Part shown: in pieces, positions 29,038-37,386 of the stretch
Layout of the letters: each line of letters opens with the position of its first letter
Numbering within the stretch: the first letter of the stretch is position 1
Assembly: GCA_038210135.1 (NCBI GenBank)
Contig: JBBQWZ010000045.1
Span: 1 to 57,841, forward strand
DNA: 57,841 nt
Direction: 5' to 3'
DNA from: JBBQWZ01 sp038210135
Lineage (GTDB): Bacteria; Acidobacteriota; Terriglobia; Bryobacterales; Bryobacteraceae
Translations under genes and position numbers: made by a program
The notes under the pieces: model-generated
Told to the model about the DNA's origin: nothing
The model's input: only the letters and a program-made list of their open reading frames with translations
The model's database searches: none

Positions 29038-30156
29038 TTACTTGTTTTGCATCAGCGTCCAGTTACCCGCTAATCGGCCGTTTGGATTGTCACTGGCGGA
29101 ATCAGTTTGATACTTCCTGCCGTTCTCGTTAACCCAGGTGTAGTTGTGCTTACTACTGACCTTTGACGTGGCCCCCGTATTCGGATTTGTGGCGTTACGC
29201 TCATCCCGAAGGTAGTCCTTAAAGTTCTCCGCGCCATCGTGACGAGCTTTTTCCATCTCAGCGGTCCGCCGCTGCGATGCACCCCCGATCGCATTAATGT
29301 TTTCGAGCGCTTCTTGGCCGCCCTTCACAATCGCTTCATTCCGGCGTTGCGCCTGATAGGCGGCGACCTGATTTTGCTTTTGGATCCACTGCGGAGTTGC
29401 CTGCGGGGAGTTGAAAATTTCCCAAGCCCGTTTCTCGAATGCCGCCAATTGACCGCGCGGACTCCTGATAACTGCAACCGTCGCTTCACATTCGTAGAGA
29501 GTAGGCGCCGGCTGGTTAAGGCCGGGAGTGTAATTGGTTTCGACAGACGTCGTCGAAACAATAACGTATTCCTCCACCGGTTGCCCATTCAGAACGTATT
29601 CGATTCGAACTTTCGCGACGTCACCGCTCTTACGAATCTTCGGATAAGGCTTTCGTCCGAGCGCCGCGGCGGTGTCTCGATTGTATTGACCGATTGCGTT
29701 GGCGAGTTTTTCGGCGCTCTCTGGTACCGCGCTGATCTCGCCCACCCGCGCACCCGGACGCGCTCTGGGAATGAATATCTTCGACGCGAATTCGGCCGCT
29801 TTCATTGGAGGCATGACGACGCAGCCCTGGTTTCGTGTAATTTGAAGGGCCTGTTTGTTATTTCCCCAACTCCATTGGTAGGACCGCAACAGCTCAACGC
29901 CGGTGGCTCCATCGGGATGAAGGGCTCTAAACGCAAGCCGCGGCTGAAGCGATTCGCATCCCCCCGCGCCCCTGAGCACTGTTCCTTCGAATTTCCATCC
30001 CTCGGGAATTCGAACTTGTCCCGCGACCATTTCGAGCGCTGGATCAGAAATCGAAACGGTTTTCGTGGAGGTCGCATTTCCCGACGGAGAAGTTTGAATT
30101 ACCTGGCCCAGAATGACCTGGCCACAAGCAACCCCCAGCAGAAAGGCTATTGACAT
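29038..30156 (-). CDS. Secreted protein of unknown function
   Basis: A 372-residue protein not recognised as a known family. The ATG at 30156 is chosen over far upstream starts because it has a GGGAG ribosome-binding site a few bases before it and opens a signal peptide (MSIAFLLGVACGQVILGQ). The first 240 residues look like a compact beta-rich domain with a few cysteines. Residues 250-330 are Gln-, Ala- and charge-rich and probably helical (WIQKQNQVAAYQAQRRNEA). The last 40 contain YTWVNENGRKYQTDS and end NWTLMQNK. It is intact inside a region full of broken genes. No function is proposed. Confidence 0.6.
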   Translation of the reverse strand: MSIAFLLGVACGQVILGQVIQTSPSGNATSTKTVSISDPALEMVAGQVRIPEGWKFEGTVLRGAGGCESLQPRLAFRALHPDGATGVELLRSYQWSWGNNKQALQITRNQGCVVMPPMKAAEFASKIFIPRARPGARVGEISAVPESAEKLANAIGQYNRDTAAALGRKPYPKIRKSGDVAKVRIEYVLNGQPVEEYVIVSTTSVETNYTPGLNQPAPTLYECEATVAVIRSPRGQLAAFEKRAWEIFNSPQATPQWIQKQNQVAAYQAQRRNEAIVKGGQEALENINAIGGASQRRTAEMEKARHDGAENFKDYLRDERNATNPNTGATSKVSSKHNYTWVNENGRKYQTDSASDNPNGRLAGNWTLMQNK

Positions 30157-30277
30157 CGTTCTCCCACAAGCTGATAAGAGCATCAAGGTAAATATACATC
30201 GGCTCGCAGTAGAAGCGGCCTGCGGTTCGGCTTCATGAGATAACCTGCAGCTGCCAGGGGGACTGCTTTTCTGGCTC

Positions 30278-30742
30278 TTGTATGCCGCCTGGGCCAAGAA
30301 CCGAGAACGAGTCGAATCGGCTCCCAGAATTAGAGCGCTATGCGATCGTTTCGAATTCCTTCCGGAAATTACCTTCGATCGGATCCGTTGCTTACGCGCG
30401 GTGTTTGACGCTCCTATTGCTCTCTTAAGATTCGTCGGTGAGGGCCGGCGGTGGTTCAAAGAGTTGTGTAGGCTTGGACTTCGGAGGACGCCCGGGGTCC
30501 GACTCGTTGCGAACCGCGCGTGGGCCATCCTCTCGGAAAGCGTCATGGTTGGCGCGGACGCGAGGGAGGACCCGCGCTTCACTGACAACCCGTCTGTAAC
30601 TGGGCCGTTTGGATTGCGCTTTTACGCCGGTGCGCCGATGATTCCCCCCCGCGGATTCCAGCTCAGGACGTTGTCCTTCATGCATCCGGTGACGAGTTTC
30701 AGAAGAGGGCGGCATAGCGCGGCGAACCGATCGCTAGAGTAA
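30278..30742 (+). pseudogene. Degenerate GAF-domain protein fragment
   Basis: The open frame reads RIRALCDRFEFLPEITF, APIALLRFVGEGRRWFK, VMVGADAREDPRFTDNP and GLRFYAGAPMIPPRGFQLRT. This is the order of blocks in GAF sensor domains found at the start of bacterial signalling proteins (compare a typical PIALVSFVDEDRQWFK). The conserved middle block around the Cys-Ala-His motif is eroded (VANRAWAI), and no kinase or cyclase domain follows. It looks like a decayed 5' part of a sensor gene. Confidence 0.6.
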
Positions 30743-30839
30743 GCGGAAGACCGCGCCCGTGGGGACCGTTTCCACTAGCCTTCTTCGCGATATCCGCTCA
30801 GTCAGGATGAGTCCTTCGGCGGTGGGGACAAGGGTACGG

Positions 30840-31690
30840 TTACTGCTTGATCACCGTGCCGTCGGGCTTGCGAACCTCGCCCCAGCCGCCGTTCAGCTGT
30901 TTGCGCTCGAGCGTCTCTCCGGTGCCAAACGGGAAGCGCGCAGCGACTTTCTCATCGATCTCGATGCCCCAGCCGGGAGCTTCGTGGATATAAAGGTAGC
31001 CGTTCTTCATGAGCGGGCAGCCCTTGAAGATTTCAAGCGTAGGTTCGTTAAACGCCGAGTATTCCTGGATGCCAAAATTGTGACTGACCAAATCAAGGGT
31101 GACGTTGGCCGCGTGGCCGATAGGAGAAACGTCCCCGGGTCCGTGCCAAGCGGTGCGCACTCCGAACAGCTCGCCGAGAATCGCGATCTTGCGGGAAGGC
31201 GTAAATCCGCCGGCCTGCGATAGATGCACTCGGATGTAGTCGATCAGACGGTTCGAGATGAGCGGAATCCATTCGCGCGGGCTGTTGAATAGCTCGCCCA
31301 TGGCGAGCGGCGTCGAGCACTGGGAACGAATCTGGCGGAAGTAGTCGATGTCCTCGGGCGCCAACGGATCTTCCATGAAGAACAAGTGAAAACGCTCGGC
31401 GTCCTTGCAAAATTGAACCGCCTGATTCGGAGAGACGCGCTCATGCATGTCACGAAGCAGCTCGATGTCTTCTCCCAGCTTTTCACGGCATATTTCAAAC
31501 AGCTTCAGCGTGCGGCGAAGATAGACCGCGGCCTCAAAAACCGATCCAGAGTCAAGCGCGGCAGCTCGCTTGCCGGCCGCATTGCGACCTATGCCGGCGA
31601 AGCCACCATAGGCAGCCTGCCCAAGAACGGCTACCTGCACGCGGACGCGACGGAATCCCTGCGAGATGAATCGTTGCGCGCTTTCGAGCG
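30840..31690 (-). pseudogene. 5'-truncated mannonate dehydratase/RspA-like enolase-superfamily enzyme
   Basis: At least 266 codons of a sugar-acid dehydratase remain, starting from a possible GTG at 31640. In-frame homology extends further upstream (ESAQRFISQGFRRVRVQ, to about 31690). Visible family blocks are LRDMHERVSP, FFMEDPLAPED, MGELFNSPREW and WHGPGDVSPIGHAAN. They supply the expected metal-binding Asp/Glu/Glu and an active-site His. The C terminus ends normally (GWGEVRKPDGT). Family proteins are about 400 residues, so the N-terminal capping domain is lost. The sequence between the truncation and the third tRNA repeat (31691-31910) holds nothing identifiable. Confidence 0.78.
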
Positions 31691-31910
31691 AGCATTTGAA
31701 GCCTTCCGGGAGCGATGGGGGTGCGCGTGAGGCTTCCGTCGTTGACCAGACGCGTATGACTCCCTGCTCTCAAGCGACACCTCTTGCGGGTACCGTCTTA
31801 GCAAATGCCGGTGACACAAACTTTGCGCCTTCAGGGCGTATTCCAGCCCAACACGCTGTATGAATACCATCAAAACACTGGGTCCATCCAACGGTTCCCT
31901 CCGCATCATT

Positions 31911-31947
31911 CGTTGGTTGTTGGTTCAAATCCATCAGGGCCCACCAC
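31911..31947 (+). repeat. tRNA 3'-end repeat, copy 3 (likely attachment site)
   Basis: These 37 bases are identical to 256-292 of the intact tRNA gene (T arm, acceptor 3' strand and CCA). The preceding bases (GCATCATT) only loosely echo the anticodon loop. It marks the distal end of the second interval. Intact chromosomal-looking genes resume about 150 bases downstream. Confidence 0.78.
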
Positions 31948-32101
31948 ACTTCCTCAACCGCTTGGAGTTCGTCGCTAGGGACGGCAACGAGATGTCGCCT
32001 GTCGAGGGACAGAGCATGCGCGCGCGATGGTGTGGATTCGAGCGGAAGAAAGCCGGCCAGTGGGAATAGTTTCATGGCTCGTTCGCATTTCGCTCACAGA
32101 A

Positions 32102-32965
32102 ATGCACGCCGCGACGGTTTCCTCCAGCACGACCGCCGAGCCAATCCAAAACGGCGAGGCTCTCTTCGCGCTCCGCGCCCATTGGCCCGAGTACCTGATC
32201 GAAGCGGCGGCGCTCGCCCTGTTCATGATCTCAGCCTGCATTTTCGGAGTTCTTCTCGAGCATCCAATCTCGCCTTTGCACCATGCGATCCAGAATGCGG
32301 ACATCCGTCGCGCAGCCGCCGGAGCGGCCCTGGGCCTTACCGCCATCGCCATCATTTGCTCTCCCTGGGGCCAACGATCCGGCGCGCACATGAATCCCTC
32401 CGTAACGCTCGCCTTTCTGTCGCTCGGTAAAATCACTCGGTGGGATGCGGCCTACTATGTCTTCGCCCAATTCTTCGGCGGCATCGCCGGCGTCGGCCTT
32501 TCCAGGCTGCTCATCGGCGGACCGCTGACGCATTCCGCGGTCAACTACGTCACTACCGTGCCGGTCCGCGGTGCGGCGGCCACCGCATTTGGTGCCGAAT
32601 TTCTCATCTCGGCGATCCTGATGTTCACCATCTTGTCCGCGTCGAATTCGGCGAAGCTCGCCTGGCTGACTCCTTTCCTCGCCGGCACTCTAGTCACTCT
32701 TTTTATCGCGATCGAGGCGCCCCTCTCCGGCATGAGCATGAATCCCGCCCGCACTCTGGGCTCGGCAATCTGGGCCTGGGAATGGACCGGACTATGGATT
32801 TACTTCTCCGCGCCAATTCTCGGGATGCTCGTCGCGGCACAGCTGTATCGCGCATGCTGGGGAGAGCGCCGAGTCCTGTGCGCAAAGCTACTTCACGGCA
32901 CCCGTTCGCGATGCATTTTCCGGTGCGGCCTGGGTAAGCCGACTCTTGATGGCGCGCGGCGCTGA
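32102..32965 (+). CDS. MIP family channel (aquaporin/glycerol facilitator)
   Basis: An inner-membrane channel of about 287 residues with six predicted helices and the two half-helix signature loops. The first is GAHMNPSVTLAF, an NPS variant of NPA. The second is GMSMNPARTLGSA, a normal NPA followed by the selectivity-filter Arg. It passes water or small neutral solutes. Which one cannot be told from sequence. The ATG at 32102 gives a short polar N terminus before helix 1; an in-frame ATG at 32027 would add 25 residues, and no ribosome-binding site decides between them. The last 30 residues after the final helix are basic and unusual. Confidence 0.82.
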   Translation: MHAATVSSSTTAEPIQNGEALFALRAHWPEYLIEAAALALFMISACIFGVLLEHPISPLHHAIQNADIRRAAAGAALGLTAIAIICSPWGQRSGAHMNPSVTLAFLSLGKITRWDAAYYVFAQFFGGIAGVGLSRLLIGGPLTHSAVNYVTTVPVRGAAATAFGAEFLISAILMFTILSASNSAKLAWLTPFLAGTLVTLFIAIEAPLSGMSMNPARTLGSAIWAWEWTGLWIYFSAPILGMLVAAQLYRACWGERRVLCAKLLHGTRSRCIFRCGLGKPTLDGARR

Positions 32966-33033
32966 GCCGGCAAGCCGCGAAAGTTTGGCGAAACCGGGAA
33001 TAAAAAATGCGACCGCCGGATTCCCGCTAGCAT

Positions 33034-33684
33034 ATGACAGGCGTACCGGTCATGGGGAAATGGATAGACGGCCGTTCCGAGTCAGCCAGCAATCCCGCGC
33101 CCTCGGCGCTCGGAGCGGCTGCCAAAGCAGCTGGCTCGCCGGCCACCATGGAACAGCGCTTCGAACTCGAAGCAATGCCCCACCTCCCCGATATTTTTCG
33201 CACCGCCACTCGAATTCTGGGCGATCGTACCCGCGCCGAGGATGTGACGCAGGAAGTCTTCCTGCAAGGCTGGAAATCGTTCCACCGTTTCGAAACAGGA
33301 ACCAATTGCCGCGCCTGGCTCTACAAGATTCTGTTCCACTGCGTCAATCATCACCGCCGCAAGTGGTTTCGCTTTCCGGTTTTGAAAGAAGCGCAGGAAT
33401 TCATGGAGGCTAACCTCACGGCGCCCGTCGAAATTCCGCAGCGCCTGTCCGACGAGGACATCCTCGCCGCGCTCGATCGCATTCCGGAGGATTTTCGCGC
33501 TGTCGTCATGCTGGTCGATGTGGAAGAGTTCGCCTACAAAGACGCCGCCGGGATTCTAGGCACACCCATCGGAACCGTAATGTCGCGGCTCAGTAGAGGC
33601 AGAAAGCTATTGCGGGAGCAACTCGCCGCTGTGGCAAGCGCATACGGCATTGGCTTGGCCGCCAAAAAAGGATTCGACGCATGA
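33034..33684 (+). CDS. ECF-type RNA polymerase sigma factor
   Basis: A 216-residue extracytoplasmic-function sigma factor. Region 2 is visible as DIFRTATRILGDRTRAEDVTQEVF and then NCRAWLYKILFH (residues about 53-107). Region 4 is visible as IPEDFRAVVMLVDVEEFAYK and then GTPIGTVMSRLSRGRKLL (about 150-195). The first 40 residues are low in conserved sequence, so translation may start at 33052 or 33148 instead. Its stop overlaps the start of the next gene by four bases, and that gene is a membrane protein likely to be its anti-sigma factor. Confidence 0.88.
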   Translation: MTGVPVMGKWIDGRSESASNPAPSALGAAAKAAGSPATMEQRFELEAMPHLPDIFRTATRILGDRTRAEDVTQEVFLQGWKSFHRFETGTNCRAWLYKILFHCVNHHRRKWFRFPVLKEAQEFMEANLTAPVEIPQRLSDEDILAALDRIPEDFRAVVMLVDVEEFAYKDAAGILGTPIGTVMSRLSRGRKLLREQLAAVASAYGIGLAAKKGFDA

Positions 33685-34409
33685 ACGAAAGATTGAAAAG
33701 CGCGGTACGAAGCATCGAGGCTCCGGCGTATCTCGAAACCAGAATCCGTGCGAATCTGCAGGCAGCACAGGCGCCGGCTCAGCGCACGTTGTGGGCGCGG
33801 CCTTGGGCTGCCGTCGCCGCCGTGGCCGTCGTCTGCGCGTCGGGCATCATCGCGTATGAGCTGGGGCATCTCCGTCTTACCGCGAATGCGCAGGAATCCT
33901 ATATCGCCAAAGTCACCATGCAGGTGGGGACACTGATGCGTGTGGGCCTCGGCGATCACGTGCATTGCGCCGTGTTCCGCAAATATCCCAAAGATCCGCC
34001 CAAGGTCGAAGAACTCCAAGCCACGCTCGGACCCGAATACGCCGGGCTGATTCCGATCCTTCGCAGCAAGGTGTCGGGCGACTACCGCCTGATGCTTGGG
34101 CATCAGTGCCGCTATCACGATCGCAAGTTCGTACATCTGACGCTGCAAAGCGAATCTAAGCTATTATCCGTGGTCATCGCGCGGAAGGGCGACGGCGAAT
34201 CCTTCAAAACGGAGCAGCTCGTGCCGGCGCTGACCCAGGCCGGGATTCCGATCTTCCAAGCCGGCGTGCAGCGCTTTGAGTTGGCCGCCTTTGAAAGCCG
34301 CGATCACATGGTGTACGTGATTTCCGACCTGCCAAAAGAGCAAAACATCGAGATCATGACCGCGCTCGCTCCGCAAGTGAAAGCATTCCTCAACAAGCTC
34401 GAACTCTAA
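33681..34409 (+). CDS. Putative membrane anti-sigma factor without a zinc-finger motif
   Basis: A 242-residue protein coupled to the sigma factor by an ATGA overlap. One transmembrane helix lies near residues 42-60, leaving a short cytoplasmic N terminus and a large extracytoplasmic domain. The N terminus lacks the HxxxCxxC motif of classical zinc-binding anti-sigma domains. The outer domain has conserved-looking His/Cys clusters (GDHVHCAVF at 91-99, and GHQCRYHDRKFVHL near 138-151). These suggest metal binding or thiol sensing. The anti-sigma role is inferred from position and topology only. Confidence 0.6.
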   Translation: MNERLKSAVRSIEAPAYLETRIRANLQAAQAPAQRTLWARPWAAVAAVAVVCASGIIAYELGHLRLTANAQESYIAKVTMQVGTLMRVGLGDHVHCAVFRKYPKDPPKVEELQATLGPEYAGLIPILRSKVSGDYRLMLGHQCRYHDRKFVHLTLQSESKLLSVVIARKGDGESFKTEQLVPALTQAGIPIFQAGVQRFELAAFESRDHMVYVISDLPKEQNIEIMTALAPQVKAFLNKLEL

Positions 34410-34867
34410 TAGGTCAAATTGGCCTCGCGCCTGGAGTGGCCGCAACGCGGAGCCAAGCCGGGCGTTTTGCATTTAAGCGCCAGCCATGAGACCACCCACC
34501 CCTCTCGCGTTCCACGCGCGCCCTCCGCGAGGTATCACGTACTGGACGGGATATGCCGAAGTTCCTTACGATGGGATGGAACGGTGAACGGCCGCGGCGT
34601 CCTTGCCAGATGCCACCCGTTGGGTTGAAACGCGGAAGCAGATTCGCCGCGCATCCGATGAAACGGATTTGCGGTTCGCACTCTCTTTCAATTCGAGTTC
34701 AAAGCTGACCCCGCTTGCGAGGGTGCCCATGGAATGCCATAAACCGCAGATTCCAAATAGAATAAAACTTTCTTGCGTCTTCACTCAAATTTCTGTTCCG
34801 AGCGCTGCCATGACGTGTCTTACGACAGTGTTAGCGCCCATTCAGGCGCCCAGGAGTGAAGAAGACG
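34410..34867. other. 458-base intergenic region before the second sigma factor gene
   Basis: No convincing gene is seen on either strand. A GGAAC (34578-34582) followed after 15 bases by CGTC (34598-34601) resembles an ECF-type promoter and could be the target of one of the two neighbouring sigma factors; this is weak evidence. A short imperfect palindrome GTCTTACGAC lies near 34817-34826. The ribosome-binding site for the next gene is AGGAG at 34852-34856. Confidence 0.3.
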
Positions 34868-35479
34868 ATGGCGGCTCATGCCATGCCCCTTAGCGACGAG
34901 CAACTGATTGCCGAGTACCAATCGGCCAATCCGACTGACGCTGCAGGTGTGCATGCGAATGAGTTGTTCAGCCGCTATTCGCGCCGGGTCACCGTCTGGT
35001 GCCTGAAGTTCTCGCATGGCGACCGCGAAGCCGCCCGCGATCTGGCGCAGGAAGTTCTGATGAAAGCCTATCGCCACCTCGGAGGCTTTCGCGCCGATGC
35101 GAAATTCTCTACCTGGCTGTACTCGATCACGCGGAATCACTGCCTCAACTTTGTGCGCGAAAAGGCCATCCGCCCGCTCGATGCTGGAGATCCGATCGAA
35201 CTCGACATCGTGGACGACAAGAGCTGGAATGCCCTGGCGGAAATGGAGCGGCGCGAAATGGCCGATTCCGTTCGCCAGCTGATCACCGACAATCTCGACG
35301 AGACCGAAGCGAAGGTCATGTTTATGCACTTCGCGCAGGATGTGCCGGTCGCCACCGTCACCCAGCTATTGGGCCTGACGAACGCCAGCGGCGCCAAGGC
35401 ATTCCTGATGAGCGCGCGCAGAAAACTGAATGTTGCCGTACGCCGGTTACGGGCGCAGCAGGCGGGGAGACCGCAATGA
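34868..35479 (+). CDS. ECF-type RNA polymerase sigma factor, second
   Basis: A 203-residue ECF sigma factor. Region 2 reads LFSRYSRRVTVWCLKF, AARDLAQEVLMKAYRHL and FSTWLYSITRNHCLNF. Region 4 reads LDETEAKVMFMHFAQD and VATVTQLLGLTNASGAK. The region-4 recognition part (TNASGAKAFLMSARRKL) departs from the common form seen in the first sigma factor. The ATG at 34868 is chosen over a GTG at 34856 because AGGAG at 34852-34856 is well placed for it and overlaps the GTG. Its stop overlaps the start of the zinc-finger anti-sigma gene. Confidence 0.87.
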   Translation: MAAHAMPLSDEQLIAEYQSANPTDAAGVHANELFSRYSRRVTVWCLKFSHGDREAARDLAQEVLMKAYRHLGGFRADAKFSTWLYSITRNHCLNFVREKAIRPLDAGDPIELDIVDDKSWNALAEMERREMADSVRQLITDNLDETEAKVMFMHFAQDVPVATVTQLLGLTNASGAKAFLMSARRKLNVAVRRLRAQQAGRPQ

Positions 35480-36189
35480 CTTTGACCTGGGAGATGGAAA
35501 TGGAAGGCGATCGCGAATTGCTGAAACGGGCATTCGGAAGAACTCCGGACTGCCCGAGCCTGCCGGACCTGGTTGCGAACCTCGAACGAGGCGACGCGTC
35601 CGCTAGAGAGCATGCGGCCGCTTGCCCGCATTGCGCGAGCGAAGTGAAGCTGTACAACCAGTTCATGTCTCCTTCCTTGGACAAAGAGGAAGATGCCGCC
35701 GTCGCCTGGGTGCAGCGTAACTTACGGAATCCCGCCGAAGCGCAAACCCCGTGGTGGAAACCCGCATCCTGGCTGAATGTACGCACGCTCTTGCCGTTCG
35801 GAATGGCCGCCGCCGCCATCCTGGTAGCCATCGGAGTGCAGGACGGCGTCTCCAACACCCCGCTGAAGCCGATCATCGACACCGAACAGCGGTCTTCCAG
35901 GGTGGAATTAGTGGGTCCTAAGGGCATTATTAGCGGTACGCCAGAAACATTTAGCTGGAAAGCTGTTCCCGGAGCGGCCTCCTACCATGTCACACTGATG
36001 GAAGTCGACAAGACAGTGGTGTGGGAAAGCACCTCTGCTGCAAGTCCTGTTACGCTCCCCGCCGCTGTTCGGCAAAAAGCCCTCCCCGGGAAGCGTCTCA
36101 TCTGGACAGTCGACGCCATGGATCTGAGCGGCAAGGCAATCGCCAGCGGAAGCCAGGACTTCCGCCAGCAGCTCAAGTCTTCCGAGTAA
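35476..36189 (+). CDS. Zinc-finger (zf-HC2) anti-sigma factor with extracytoplasmic Ig-like domain
   Basis: A 237-residue single-pass membrane protein that should hold the preceding sigma factor inactive. The N-terminal cytoplasmic domain has the anti-sigma zinc motif HAAACPHC (His46, Cys50, Cys53). A transmembrane helix lies near 104-121. The outer part (about 140-237) reads ETFSWKAVPGAASYHVTLME and LIWTVDAMDLSGKAI, a fibronectin/Ig-like fold often found in acidobacterial sensor proteins. The start at 35476 overlaps the sigma stop by four bases and has a GGGGAGA ribosome-binding site. Upstream open frame belongs to a shadow of the sigma gene. Confidence 0.85.
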   Translation: MTLTWEMEMEGDRELLKRAFGRTPDCPSLPDLVANLERGDASAREHAAACPHCASEVKLYNQFMSPSLDKEEDAAVAWVQRNLRNPAEAQTPWWKPASWLNVRTLLPFGMAAAAILVAIGVQDGVSNTPLKPIIDTEQRSSRVELVGPKGIISGTPETFSWKAVPGAASYHVTLMEVDKTVVWESTSAASPVTLPAAVRQKALPGKRLIWTVDAMDLSGKAIASGSQDFRQQLKSSE

Positions 36190-36222
36190 GCAAAGAAGTT
36201 CGAAAACGAGAGGTACCCAGTT

Positions 36223-37386
36223 TTGAAACCGAATCCGGTCTTATTGTCTGTGTTGATCGCGCAAGCTCTTCTTGCCGGCGGAGTCTCCGGCCCAGCGGCA
36301 AGTGGAGCCGGTGGCGGCGGTGCGACTAGCGGCATACCCGTTCCCGGCGTGTCGGAAATTCGCACCAACAGCCAGACCATTCCGCCCGGCGGCACCGCTC
36401 AGGTTCAATTCAGCCTCACCGAACCGAAGCCGATCATGACCGGGACCGGACGTTTTGGATTCTCGTTCGCCGATACTCTCTTCGGCGCGTCCGTGAATAG
36501 CCCCGGCGGAGATGCGTTCGGCGTCGCCGCGTATAGCAACGGCACCGTCAACGTGAACATCATTTCGCCGCAGTTCTCGCTCGGCACGATCACCGACTAT
36601 CCGATCGTCACCTTGACCTCGCACGTCAGCGCGGACGCGCTTCCCGGTTCCACCTACCCGCTTTCCGCCAACCTGAGCCTGGTCGCGCCCACCGGTACAT
36701 CCGTCATCATGGCCCCCGTAAACGGAACGCTGACCATCGGCGGCTCCCTGTTCGTCAATAACGTGCTTCCGGGCGGCGGCTCCTGGCCCGCGGGTACTGT
36801 TGTCCGGATCCTGGGCGGCGGATTTAGCCGCGGCACCACGATTTCGCGCTCCAGCTTTCGCATCCGCTCCCTCACCTTCGTCAGCGCCTCCGAACTCGAC
36901 ATCGTGCTCGATAAGACCACCATCCTGGATTCGCAGCGCATCGACGTCACCAATCCGGATAAAGCGAAAACCACGATCACGTATTACTCCTACCTGCGCG
37001 GCGTTGAAGCCGTGAAGAGCGCGGAACCTCTGGTAGTCGCCACCGATCCGATGTATCCGCAACTGACCTACCTGCGGGTCGCCGCCATGCAGGCGCCTTT
37101 CGGAATCAACCAGTCGATTCTGACGGCCCTGTCGATGCAGAATCCGAACCAGACGCCGGTGATCGTGAAACTCGAAGCGCAGACGGCGTTCGGCAAGATC
37201 GCCGAAACCACCATCACCCTGGGCTTCGGCGAACGCATAACACGCGAGCTCGGCGAATTCTTTGGCCAGGCACTCCCCGTCGGCGCGACCGTGAAGGCCA
37301 CCTCCACGCTGCCGATTCAGTTCCTCGGCTTCACCGCCGATCGCGCCACCGGCGACGTGACTCCGTTTATGCCGTTCGCGTTCTAA
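36223..37386 (+). CDS. Secreted protein with an IPT/TIG-like domain, function unknown
   Basis: A 387-residue exported protein lying 33 bases after the anti-sigma gene, so likely in the same operon. It starts at TTG 36223, with GAGAGG about seven bases upstream. Residues 1-25 form a signal peptide followed by a Gly-rich linker. Residues 45-170 look like a cohesin/beta-sandwich domain. Residues 175-260 (VNNVLPGGGSWPAGTVVRILGG, cut short here) resemble IPT/TIG Ig-like folds. A further beta-rich domain ends the protein. No catalytic motif is seen. Its 3' end overlaps the convergent CHAT gene by 20 bases. Confidence 0.6.
   Translation: MKPNPVLLSVLIAQALLAGGVSGPAASGAGGGGATSGIPVPGVSEIRTNSQTIPPGGTAQVQFSLTEPKPIMTGTGRFGFSFADTLFGASVNSPGGDAFGVAAYSNGTVNVNIISPQFSLGTITDYPIVTLTSHVSADALPGSTYPLSANLSLVAPTGTSVIMAPVNGTLTIGGSLFVNNVLPGGGSWPAGTVVRILGGGFSRGTTISRSSFRIRSLTFVSASELDIVLDKTTILDSQRIDVTNPDKAKTTITYYSYLRGVEAVKSAEPLVVATDPMYPQLTYLRVAAMQAPFGINQSILTALSMQNPNQTPVIVKLEAQTAFGKIAETTITLGFGERITRELGEFFGQALPVGATVKATSTLPIQFLGFTADRATGDVTPFMPFAF

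Noticed and set aside
29239..30153. A 304-codon plus-strand open frame
   Set aside because: It is antisense to the secreted unknown gene, which has a good ribosome-binding site and signal peptide. The plus-strand frame has neither.
216..31947. Intact prophage
   Set aside because: No capsid, terminase, portal, tail or lysis genes are present. Only an inactive integrase and attachment-like repeats are seen.
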